The position numbers and the translations under genes were made by a program. Shown here in pieces: positions 1-11,473 of a stretch of DNA of 64,000 nucleotides. Origin of the DNA: Liolophura sinensis (lineage: Eukaryota; Mollusca; Polyplacophora; Chitonida; Chitonidae); contig NC_088300.1 in assembly GCF_032854445.1 (NCBI RefSeq), positions 40,826,458-40,890,457 of the forward strand, given 5' to 3'. The notes below the pieces were generated by a model, which saw nothing but the letters and a program-made list of their open reading frames with translations, did not search any database and was not told where the DNA came from. Numbering within the stretch: the first letter of the stretch is position 1; each line of letters opens with the position of its first letter.

Positions 1-36
1 AGTAACCTGCAGATGGTCGTGGGTTGCCTAAGGGAA
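1..36 (+). mobile_element. SINE family A fragment
   Basis: The first bases match the central part of the recurring SINE (CAACCTGC.GATGGTCGTGGGTT), cut by the window edge. Confidence 0.6.
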
Positions 37-167
37 ATATTCATATTTACAGAGTAAAACTCCATTCAAATAAATAAAATGGAAATAGAAATATATGGCT
101 TATGTTTGTTATAAGTTTATTTATTTTGAAACTTAACAAACATAACTTGTTTTCCACTTCATTGCAG

Positions 168-2189
168 AATCTCTCAGAGAATCTGTGTCCAATTTGTCAG
201 AAGAAATAGAGAAACAAAAACAAGCGACAGAGAGGCTGCAGGGCTGCGTTGATCTTCACCAGAAGTTTATCAAAGACTTGCTTTACTTGGACTACAAAGT
301 CACAGAACAGGAACTTATTGCCAAGGTATCATAACTTACCATATTATTTTGGCTGTGAGGATTTACCTCAGCATTCTGCCCTGGTATTTGTACAAGGTGG
401 TTACAAGGTCTTCCTGAAAAATTGGACTTAAGATAGATGGACAGTAAGGGATGTAATGTGGATGTTTAAGCACTGATAATCACTGGCCTCAGGATCATGA
501 AATAATCTTAGATGTAAGTCAAAATTTTAATCATTAAATTAGGTGTGTTCCTTTCAGGTATTTTTGCTGAAATTTATTGCTCAGTAATTTATCCAAAATT
601 TACATTTTGAAGCAATATTTTGACCTTGTTATATCAGAAATAACAATTTGAAATCTTTTTTAAAAAATTTTTTGGAGGGGGTATTATGTGTAGTTTTATA
701 TGTACATACATGTATATCTTTATTACCATAATATGACTTCATGTATGTGTGGACTACGCATCTTGCAGAGACGATGGTGCAAACCTCTCCCTTGGCTACA
801 TGTGTAGCTCCTTGAGTGACTACAGACCAAGGGGCAATACTGTGCATTTCTGTCTTAATACATATCACCAGTCAAGAATTGTTTTAAAATCCTTGATCCT
901 AATTCAGATCACTACCAAAAGTTATAATAATGGATTGGTCCCTAACCCAAGGTCAACCTGTACACAAATTTCAACCCAATTTGTTAACGACTTTTCTACA
1001 TCAAAAACATTTACATGTATATATGTACATATGTAATATAAAATATTAATGTTTGAAATTAATTTAAAATGTTATTTCAGAAACTGTTAGAGAAGAGTGG
1101 TGAGGATTCAGTTCTGTTGGACCTGAGTCTGCTGGGCCTGTGCTCTCTGCTGTGTAGAACCATCATCTCCTGGTCTCCATTCCACATTATTGTCACCCTC
1201 ATAGACAAAGAACATGTCAAAATATGGTAGGCCTTCCAAACTGCTGAAAATTATATGTACTATAAAGTACACGTATATATCAAATAAATAAAACTGGTGT
1301 GTTATTAGCATTTATCTTTTCCTTACTTCAGTAGTTTTTCACTATGAAATTTTCTGTATTCCACGCCTACTTGCTGATTCATTGATTCTGTGTATTTTTC
1401 AGGTTAAACAAATGTCTTCGGTTATTGGTGTCATTTTGCCTTTTTGTCCTGTTTAAATCCTGGATAAGGATTCTTGGACTTGGAGAACGGTAAGTGCTGC
1501 ATTTTGAGCATTTCATTGGACATATTCATGCTTGATTTCCCTTTTATGAATAGGAAACATAACAAAATTGCCTAATTTAACCATGTGAGGATTTATTGTA
1601 ATTCGACGCTTGGTGTAACAGTTGATCAAGTGTGAGTTACGTGAAAACCTCTCTTTTCGGGAGTGAATTAGTTGAGAGTCTTAGGACACCTGTCTATTCC
1701 AGAGTGAATCAGTTGAGAGTGTTAGGACACCTGTCTATTCCGGAGTGAATTAGTTGGGAGTGTTAGGACACCTGTCTGTTCTGTAATGAATCAGTTGAGA
1801 GTGTTAGGACACCTATCTATTCTGGGGTGAATCAGTTGAGAGTGTTAGGACACCTGCCTATTCCGGAGTGAATTAGTTGAGAGTGTTAGGACACCTGTCT
1901 GTTCTGTAATGAATTAGTTGAGAGTGTTAGGACATCTGTCGGTTCGGGAGTGAATTGGTTGGGAGTGTTAGGACACCTGTCTATTCTGGGGTGAACCAGC
2001 TGTGAGTTACCATCTGTCTGTTACAGAGTGAACCAGCTGGAGGCCATGGTATACAAAGTGACCAGGATGTTGTTTCTGCCCTTCTCTCAGAGGACAGGAA
2101 CCCCAGCAGTAAGGTGTCGCCCACAGTCTCCCACTCTCTCACGCGTTAAGGAGGACTGCATCAGTCCCGTCTGGAAACCAGACAGTTGA
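168..2189 (+). CDS. 3' end of an unrecognised coiled-coil, membrane-associated protein gene (partial)
   Basis: Four exons with GT/AG sites and continuous phase: 168-325, 1081-1226, 1403-1489 and 2027-2189 (TGA at 2187-2189). They give the last ~183 residues; earlier exons lie off the left edge. The first visible exon has heptad-like Glu/Lys/Leu sequence (LSEEIEKQKQATERLQG). Exons two and three hold hydrophobic stretches (DLSLLGLCSLLCRTIISW and LRLLVSFCLFVLF) that could be membrane segments. The tail is basic and Ser/Pro-rich and ends WKPDS. The gene converges on HTT. I do not recognise the family; a protein search with the four joined exons would decide. Confidence 0.72.
1655..2045 (+). repeat. 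Minisatellite, ~42-bp unit, overlapping the acceptor of the left gene's last exon
   Basis: About eight units with GAGTGAAT.AGTTG.GAGTGTTAG and CACCTGTCTATTC. The last unit merges into the real acceptor and exon start (CTGTCTGTTACAG then AGTGAACCAGCTGGAG), which has the same layout, so the array looks grown from the exon edge. Confidence 0.85.
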
Positions 2190-2257
2190 AAAAACGACGA
2201 AATATTGTGGATACATGTATGTAGATCTGAAGGTATAAAGGAGCGTGTTATGATTCA

Positions 2258-2456
2258 GCTGATGTAATGTAGATCTCTGGTTCAGAAGGGGTTAATGTCA
2301 GCTGATGTATCAGTAACACTGACTATGTAGATCTGTGGTACAGAAGAATATAACATGTGAGCTGATGTAACAGTAACACTGACTATGTAGATCTGTGGTA
2401 CAGAAGAATATAACATGTGAGCTGATGTAACAGTGACTACATAGATCTTTGGTACT
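2258..2456 (+). repeat. Tandem repeat, ~60-bp unit, in the 3' UTR
   Basis: Three units containing GCTGATGTAACAGTAACACT and TAGATCTGTGGTACAGAAG; the two inner copies are almost identical. Confidence 0.85.
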
Positions 2457-2547
2457 GTTGCAAGAAATGATTTCTGCAGTTTACACTTGTATTTTATGGC
2501 TGTTGTCCACCATATACACGCAAGCCTAGCACAAATGTTCATTCTTT

Positions 2548-2553
2548 AATAAA
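2548..2553 (+). terminator. Candidate polyadenylation signal AATAAA (proximal)
   Basis: AATAAA about 360 bp after the stop codon of the left gene. Confidence 0.45.
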
Positions 2554-2706
2554 AACCAACAGAGTAGGTTACATTTTTATTCATGACTGTAGCATGTAGT
2601 GATTGTCTTTCATTTTGTGTTGTGTAGCTCAGAATTTTTGTGATTGTTTTACATGTTTTGCGATCGCTTTTCTAACTCTCGCTGAAGTGGGCACAATGTA
2701 TTATGT

Positions 2707-2825
2707 AATACATATAACAGTATATATTTAATACATATAACAGTATATATTTAATACATATAACAGTATATATTTAATACATATAACAGTATATATTTAA
2801 TACATATAACTGTATATATTTAATT
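2707..2825 (+). repeat. Tandem repeat, 23-bp unit, AT-rich
   Basis: Five copies of AATACATATAACAGTATATA plus TTT, near-perfect. Confidence 0.9.
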
Positions 2826-4057
2826 TTATGATGTAAGAGTATAAACATGTATATACAGTATATGCAAATGTATATTATGGTTAAATACTGGAATTTCAAA
2901 TGCTGTATATATTAAACCATAAATTCTTTTCAAATGTTAAGTACAAAATTTTTGAGTGCAGAAAAATTCCTGATGTATGTGCTGTTAATATGATACTTGG
3001 AAGCTGTATAAATGTAATGCTAATGGTTGTAACCATCCTACTTAACTGTGATGAAATAATTTGTGGCATTTTTAGAATTTCTACTGTAAATTAATGTGAT
3101 TTTAAATATCTGAGGTGCTGGAAAAAAAATGGTCCATAAGATACTGTATTTTTATATTTTACATTTAAAAAGGAATGGAAGTTTTAGATATTTAGGCATC
3201 CATGTACATACAAATCCACATATTGACGATTACATTGTTAGGCTACATGTATGTATATGTGCACAATGTCTGCTTGGTAGAAATTTCACTCTGAAATACT
3301 GTTCACTAGTCACATGCAGATACTCCAGCTCTACAAATTTAGATATTGATACGGTGAGTCATTTAAGTTATATCTAGGCACTTGTAGTCCGTGCTAATCT
3401 GTCACTAGTTTTATGAGACAGACATCTGCAGCCAGTGTCTTTGATGATAATTATGTGACTTGAAGAAAGCCTGCATTCACAAGAGCACAGGGTTTCTTGT
3501 GACATACAAATGTTTACTGTAAATGTCACCATTACTGTGATATGGTGGAGATGGTTTTTCATGTCTGTGTACGATAGAATATCCGGTCAGTCAGGTCATC
3601 TAGTGACAGTAGGTGCGGTACGGGAACTTTTCGGAACAACAACACTTAGGAGTCTGTAAATGGGCCATGTGCTGGTTGATCATCCTGAAAACATACATAA
3701 AGTGAAGACAAGAACATTTTTAAGAAATATTTGGCAGATAATGTGGTTTCATAAAATGACTTAAATAAAAATTAATTTTTTAAAATATTTTTTGTTGTCG
3801 TTTTTTCTGCATTTTATGACTGTAGAATTCACCTGTGTGTGTGTGTGCATGCCTGATTTGTTTTGGAATAATCTGGTAGAAGATTATCTCAAACACCTTA
3901 TGGTTCGTGTTCAGTACACGTGCAACTGTAGTGTAAGCACATGCAGCTGTTCTGCTCAAATATTTCTGTATGTACTTAGATCAGGGATTAGGCAGGTGCA
4001 TTTAAACCATGGCATTATTACTACCTGTATACGTGCTTGAAGTGGTTTTTGTCCTCA

Positions 4058-4063
4058 AATAAA
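4058..4063 (+). terminator. Candidate polyadenylation signal AATAAA (distal)
   Basis: AATAAA followed by a T-rich stretch; could mark a longer 3' UTR of the left gene. Confidence 0.3.
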
Positions 4064-4684
4064 CTTTTGAGTAGTTGAATGACTTAATACTGTACATGTA
4101 CATATGCGTATACACAATTATGAACAAGCAATACAGGTTGTCAAATTTTTGTATCATGCTTTCCAGCTCCTGTAGTTGTACCGCAGAAATTTAGATTAAT
4201 ATATGTTCCCATTATGTATGTATTTATTGCTTTGCATTCATGTCTACAACATGACTGCACAGTCTGTAATGAGACACAAGCTAAAAATGACTAAAACTAA
4301 AAAAAATCACACAGAAAGATGACACAGTGGATTGATTATGGCCGTCTTGTTTGTTTCAGCATACACATGTAGATTAGCCATTAAAGGGTTTTGAACTTTG
4401 TATGTATAGTGTAATTTGTGAATTTTCCTTTCCTGTGACTGATGAACTTTGAATATCATTAATACTCTTTGAGAGAGGAATGAAAACTCCATGCTTGCCA
4501 TTTCAAGAGAAGAATAATTATGATATTCAAACTTAACTATCCATGGATGATGGTTAAAGCAGACTGGAGAGTGAAACCATAGCAGCATAAGCATGCAGTA
4601 TGATTAGTAGTAAAACAGAAGTGTAATAGCAAAAGTTACACTGTACGCACATAGTGAAATATAAATTTGATCTGATGGGTAATG

Positions 4685-5062
4685 GATAGGTATAGATGTC
4701 ATTTGGAAAGTGGATTAAGTAACAGTATTATCGTTAATAGGGATTACACTTTCTGAATATAGCACAGATTCTGGTGCTGAAATTTGGCTGAGACCACTGC
4801 GGGTTTCGAACCAGCGACCTCAGGGTCAGGCACCAAATCGCCAGCAATACATGTCAACCGTCTAGACCACTCGACCAACAGGCCTTCCAAAAAATAGAAG
4901 GTAGTTGACCAGTAGACTTTACAGCGAACATGCATTACCCCTCTGATGGTCACAAACGATTTCACTCCCTTAGGTGAATATATCAGATAGGTATAGATGT
5001 CATTTGGAAAGTGGATTAAGTAACAGTATTATTGTTAATAGGGATTACACTTTCTGAATATA
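4685..5062 (-). mobile_element. tRNA-derived SINE (family L) flanked by a duplicated tail
   Basis: On the minus strand there are an A-box-like GGTCGAGTGGTCTAGACGG (near 4880) and a B-box GGTTCGAAACCC (near 4805), as in a tRNA-Leu/Ser-type head. A 77-bp segment at 4685-4761 recurs with one mismatch at 4986-5062, so the element is followed and preceded by the same tail. A related copy lies at 57235-57375. Confidence 0.7.
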
Positions 5063-5339
5063 ATACTGTTGATGGGTTATGCTTCTCTTTAATAAAAGCA
5101 ATAACACTTCATGTTCAACATTCCCAGCTGTGTGGTCTTATTTTCTGGTTTGAGGTTTTTCTTAATCATGGTTTAATACATACGAGCTTTAATATTCTTG
5201 TATCGAGGGTCCAAATACTTAGATCTAGGGAACTGGCCGTTGTCCAACAGTTTACGGCACTTGCCCTAAGGTCCAAACCTAGCCATGAACATGGAATTTA
5301 CAGATTCACTGGCTGTCACTGCATGTGTGGCTTTGGTGA

Positions 5340-5600
5340 CAATATTTATTTATTTATTTGATTGGTATTTTGCCCCATACTCAAGAATATTTAACTTGTA
5401 TGATGGGCCCACCATCATGGTGGGAGGAAACTGGGCAAAGCCCAGGGGAAACTCACGACCATCCACAACTTACTGGCAGGTCTGCCAACGTTCAACCAGA
5501 GAGGAAGCCAGCACAAAATGGGCTTGAACTCGAGGCTATCTTGATGACAGTAGGCCATCCACTATGCTCGTGTGATGGTCTGAACAAATATGTACACTCT
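5340..5600 (-). mobile_element. SINE family A copy
   Basis: Reads (in reverse) the full family: GTGAGTTCAAG-like B box, ACATGGGAAGGTCTG region, CCACCATAATG region, and an ATTTATTTATTT tail on the plus strand. Confidence 0.75.
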
Positions 5601-5635
5601 AACGCTCATTAAAGATCACTTGTCTTCCACTAGTG

Positions 5636-5762
5636 TGGCATATATCATTAGGTCAGGTGGTTTACCCCAAGCATTCCGGTTTCCTTTACCCACAAACTGA
5701 CAGCTGTCGTATGAGTGAAATATGATTGGGATGGTGTTAAACACCAATGAAATTAATAAATT
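5636..5762 (+). mobile_element. SINE family A, 3' fragment
   Basis: CCGGTTTCC, GTCGTATGAGTGAAATAT and GTTAAACACCAAT match the 3' half of the family. Confidence 0.55.
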
Positions 5763-5769
5763 ATACCAT

Positions 5770-8700
5770 AAACAAGTGAGAGAAAGCGCATTTCATTGTA
5801 GACCATGGTGGGCCATCTTGGTACATGTTAAAGAAAACCACATTGGGGTTGTACTTTAGCTCTGTCAAGGTAGAGATTTTTAAATTACTTTCATTTTGAA
5901 GGATGACAAAATGTTCTCACAGGTCAATATGACTGGAACAATTAAATCTAGGCACAAAATTAACAGATATTCTCATGCAAATCATTGTCTATAATGGACA
6001 TTCCAGGTGAATAATCGCATGGCTGATTCACAAAACAACATTCGAGAAAATATATAAAGTACAAAATTATGATGGATTCATACAGTGAGAAGCTTTCAAC
6101 AGTTTTTGATGATTTTGGAAAGATGCAAAGGAATGAAAATAAGTAAGTATCCAAATCATGTACCATGCTGGTTTGTAAGTTGTCGATGATCAAAATACGT
6201 ATCTCAGTTGCACTTTGATGGCAGCGGTTCATACATCCAACGTGGCGATTTAATTCAACATAATCAATATACGCCACCTGGCTCCGCTTGTATTCTCCTA
6301 TGCTGACTTTTATCACAGCTGACAAAGAACCAAACAGTAAAATACCGGCAGGTTACTTTTTGCGCTGCATTGAATTACGGCTTCACGGACAACGTACCTT
6401 TCTCTCAGTTTCTGGTCCACTTTTGCCGCATAAAAAGATCTTATTTAATTGCTAATGAGCTATATACATATATATATATCTACTGACTGAAGTAACTCAA
6501 AATGTGTGGCCATTATTATGTTTATTTGAGTACTACATTATTCATTTACAACACGCTATACAATGTATTATAATGTAACCGCCCAAAAAAAAAGTTGTCA
6601 AATTATGACTGAAATTGTTTAATATGTGAATTATACATGCCTTCTTTTCTAAACAACTCAAAAAGACATACTGAGGGAGGTCGCTATTTTACATAAAATA
6701 ACATTTCACAGTTATAAAATCCACCGAGTACCCTTAAGGTAATACAGAACCATGTACTGCTCTTTGAGAAATTAAACTTCATAGTATGACAGGTAATTAT
6801 TTAAAAGACAGTCCAGATTGTTCGGTACATACACATCTGAACTTAAATTACCATGACGCTTAGGAACATATTATAACCAGAAAGTGTAGTCGATTTAGAA
6901 GCTGTTTTATCCCCCCCCCCCCCTTCAAGTGGACTTGAAGATGAAATGGACTGAAAATTTCTCTCACAAATGCCCAATCTATCTCTAAGCCAGGTCCTTT
7001 TTTCCTATGCAAATTCTGGTCAGTCACAGATTTACTGGTACATACCAATTATGCAGTGTTAACATCTCAATCTCAACAAAATATGAGCTGGAAAGTTCAT
7101 CCAATTGGGATTGGTAAAAATATACAAGCACACGTATATGAACACATACATCAATAAAAAACAATGGAATGATGACCTTAACATTTTGTTTAATCTGAGA
7201 TCACTTATTCTGAATGGAAGTTTCTCTATATACAAAGTTTATGTACATGAACAGGTATACACCCACACACACACACAGAGTTTACAGAGACTATATCATA
7301 TACAGCTGCATCAAATTCTACCTGTACACCTCCTATTCATTCTGAGACACAATTAATTTTCTCAGTTGTAAACGGTTGCAAAACCATCACCTAAAAACTT
7401 GGAGCCAACAGTTTACACCTGGTATGCTGTTTTAGTATTTTGATGTGCATGTAACTTTGTTGCACTCTGAGGACAGAATGTAATTCATATCTCAGTTTAA
7501 TGGTCAACTGTCAATTTCAGCATTTCAAAAAATGTACGAAGATTTGAATAATTCATAAATTTACACACCATGTGATTTTCTAAAATGTAAATCGAGATGG
7601 CCCAATTTCTCAGAATGGCAGTCAGTTTTATGGATGGTGGATACCTAACCAGTCAACTAACAGCATTCCTGACACACAAATATGTAAATCAACCCAGAAG
7701 TCTGAAATACAGGTATGTTAACAAGAACTAATGGACATGATGGAATGTCAGAAATGAGCTAAAATTTTATTCACATCGGATCTTGCACATGGAGGGGTTA
7801 GGACGAATGCAAAATGATTGTGTGATGTCTCCAAGAGTTCAATCTCTATGAAAGAAATATTTCAGCTCACACCTAACCTCAACAAACATACCAGCAAAGC
7901 AATGCCAAAAAAGGATAACAATTTACCTGATTCAAGAAAGGACCTGGTATGGTAAGGCAGGAACTGTGCACCTCAAAAAGCGAAACTGACTATAGCTGTG
8001 AGTGACAGCTGCTACACACTTGTAAGGCTATTTCTTCAGTTCTGTTTTACTTTCCTTTTCCTGTTGTATAGCAAGAATGCACTGAAGCAATGTGTAGCTC
8101 ATAAAAACGAAAAATAGATAGCCTGCTCCAGTCACACTGAAGTACCTTTTTTTGCATTAGACACTGTATTATGGGAAAATCACTGCACCAAACATGTGAC
8201 TTTCTGAAAAATGCTTGAGCACGCAGTTATGCACCAATCAATTAAATATATCATGAATGTTCAGCCTTATACTTTCGCTATGCATTACATGTTAATGTTA
8301 AGGATTGCTAGAGGACCACATGTGCTCTCAACCAGGAGTCATGTATGAGTTTGCTATAGGTGCCACACATTACTTATACCATGTCTTAACAAGCATCCAT
8401 TTTAATTCATGATAACACTTATTAAATGCAATGCATCATACATCTTTACTCGCACAAAAAATATGTTGCCAAAGAAAAAAAAACCCCACAAAGATTCGAA
8501 CTCTTCCTCCTGGTAAAACCTGTTATCCAGAGAGACTTACTTAGTTCACTGTACTATGAAGGATGCTTGACAGACTATGGCAGAAATACGGATTTTAAAG
8601 TTGCCAAAGTATGACAGAACTGATCACATTATAAAGTTCATTTTTCACATATATCGACAAATGTTAACCAAAAGGAAACTTTAACAACATGTAGAAAGAC

Positions 8701-11280
8701 ACAGGAAAGTTTCTGTAAAGATATTTTTCTGGTTAACGTTGATCTTCATCCTGTGAATAAAAAACACAGTGGCTAGTTTGATCGCAAAACTGGTGTTTTT
8801 GATCAAGAGTGCATTTCTGGAGGGTTATTACTAAGCAACCATCTCTTTTATGGCCATATAACTTTCATGAGTGCTTCGACCAAGTTTTGTACTTCTGATT
8901 CATAAATTTACAGAATTGTGCCAACACCTTGAAATTTGAACTTTCTAATTGTACCTCTCTGGGGCTGATTCTCCATCTTACCGTACCAGGTCCTGAAGTT
9001 CTGAACCCATATTTTGCATACACCTCACACACTTTGCCCCTTACTCTACGGTTACATTTCCAAATGGCAAGTGAAATAAATGAATAAATCTGATCAAAAC
9101 AATACATTTTAGTACTACATGCATGTTCATGTAAGTAAATAAATAAATAAACAACAACTGTTAAGTGACAAACAAAATGAATACAATATACATGCAAACT
9201 TACTGAAACCACCTTTGCAACACAGTTTTGATGTTGGTCAAAGACAAAAATAGAGAGAAAATTGCAATTTGTATTTAATTTAAAATTTTAAATGTACCTA
9301 GACATAACAAGGTGACAGTCTACAAAGATTATGTTCTTCCATCATTTTCATCCAACTAAAATCACTTTACTCATAACTGAAGTTTTCTGAATGATCTGTA
9401 CGCCTACATGTATAGGTAGTCTCCAAATGAACACTCAATATAGTAAGCACTTTATAATCCAGTAATGACAATGCTTAACATACACTCACTCTCACAAGAA
9501 AACCCCATCATACATCTAAGCAAGTCAGTATACCACCAAGTGCATACTACATCAAGTCTTTATGTACATATATATGTACTGCACATTGTAAATTTAAACG
9601 AAAGTCTCTGATGAGTTTAAAAATTTCTTCTGAATGCGAATGATCAAATGTCTATTAACTACATTAAAAGTATAATATACATTCCCATTGATATTCTTCA
9701 TGTAAACATTTTTTTTTCATATGAATCTACAACAGACCAGGTTTGCATGTACATGACAGAATACACGTGACTGTACCACATAATGTAAGATATGCCAGCA
9801 CACATCAATTAAATCTGCACGTGCATTCTATATAACCTGACAAGTTCTCATTGCTTTAACGAGTATTTACTCTATGTAAATTTACTCTCATATACCAGGC
9901 ATGCAGTTTGCCATAGACAACAGTGATTACCTCCAGCAGCTTTGGAAATACGGTATTTGTGATAATGTATATCTATTGATGCTCTCTGGTGGTAAACCTT
10001 GTTAAGTTATGTTTCAAACCAGCCATAGGGCAACTCATGTGTGTGATATGTTTTCTTTTAGTATGGCACAATATGCAAACCATAAAAGCAACTGTTAGCT
10101 AAGGCAAGCGGCACTATTTGTCAACCTGTCTGTCTGCCAGTTTGTTCGACAATTTTTACCATGATGTCTTCTAACATGGGCTGGTAAGTCAAAATGTTGA
10201 CATTCTGTCTTTGAACAGGTGGGTCATCCACTTACTGAGGGGCTTTAGTGCCAGCCGACAACAACTTTTGGGGGGAAAATCACAGCTATCGGGAACATGC
10301 ACTTAGCCTAAGTGACATAAAATTTCGTCCATGACTAACTTCACCATTTCTCCTGATTATGAGAGTTCTACTGATTTTAGAAAGGTGTTTTGAGGTTTGC
10401 TTAGAACACGGGATGATATTCTGCTGGCAAATTGTAAGTTTCATCACCAAAAATATCATAACTGTCTATAAAGCATTATCTGTGCATGTACATGCCAGTA
10501 TACACTTATCAATTACCACTGATGAAATTGCCTTTGGGTATATCACTAAAAGCTGCTTTTTATTAAAATTTGGTATTAAATACACATCTAATCAAGAGTA
10601 CAAATCTTAGTCAAGGCTTTTTGTACAAAATCTAAAAGAACCCCTTTCAGCTGTCTACATATACAACAATGTGGTTAGACAAGAGCTAAAAATTGACACT
10701 GTAAATTTGTCTTCGTGCCTACATTTACATCAACCATACCAAAATGACAAGACAATCAGATTCTACACAAGAATTTGCCCAAAATATAAGTGAAGCATGA
10801 ATCTGGATTCTTCACACACTTCATCATTTGTCTTTACTCATATAATACTTTTCTCTTACCTGATAAAGGTGTACCAATCAGATGAATGAGTTGACAAGAA
10901 AAAAGACATTAAGTTCTTATTTATACACGATACTAGTACCTTTCACTGGTTACATGTCTCGCACAACTTCCACTTTTAATAATATATGTACACCTGAAAC
11001 CAACTTACACAAATCTCAGTACTGATTTAATATACAGGTAATGTGTTAACAGACTAGAAAAAACACATTCTCGCAACAGCGTAAACTGTCCGTCAATACA
11101 GTGTATCTATTGAACACTTCTGTCAGTGCAAAGAGTGTTAGTGCATGTGTAACTTGGCGCTACAATAAAAATGTTGATCTTTCCTGGAGCATCAGAAAAG
11201 CCCTTGTCTCTGCAGAAGAGTCGATGAGGTGAGCTCACAAGTCAGGTGATGCAGCTATACCTTCTGTAGCTGGCTAATGG
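5770..11280. other. Intergenic region and presumed HTT 3' UTR
   Basis: About 5.5 kb without a credible exon on either strand. It holds a C homopolymer near 6910, short AC and AAAT runs, and many copies of the palindrome TACATGTA. The HTT transcript must end somewhere here, reading leftward; a minus-strand AATAAA (TTTATT on plus) near 10558-10563 is one candidate. Nothing else is recognisable. Confidence 0.4.
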
Positions 11281-11473
11281 TTACAAGCCAGAGAAACACG
11301 CCAGAAGGTCACTGTATGGAGAGTCGGCCTGAGCCACAGACTGGAATGTGGACAAGAATGCACGCTTCTTAGCTTCGTCATCCAACTGACGATAGAAGTC
11401 CACGGCTGCCACACAAAAGAATTTCCTGTCCACTGTTTCCAGTTTACCCATCCTGCCAATGACGTGTGGTAGT
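11281..11473 (-). CDS. HTT: HTT exon 58, last coding exon (aa 2969-3032 and TAA)
   Basis: Encodes [32 protein letters not shown] and [13 protein letters not shown], then TAA at 11283-11281. Human ends SPYHRLLTCLRNVHKVTTC, so the tail is a few residues shorter. Confidence 0.95.

Larger units (their letters stand above)
2190..4070 (+). other. Probable 3' UTR of the left gene
   Basis: AT-rich, no credible coding exon, two tandem repeats (about 2258-2456 and 2707-2825) and two AATAAA signals. The true cleavage site is not determined. Confidence 0.4.
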
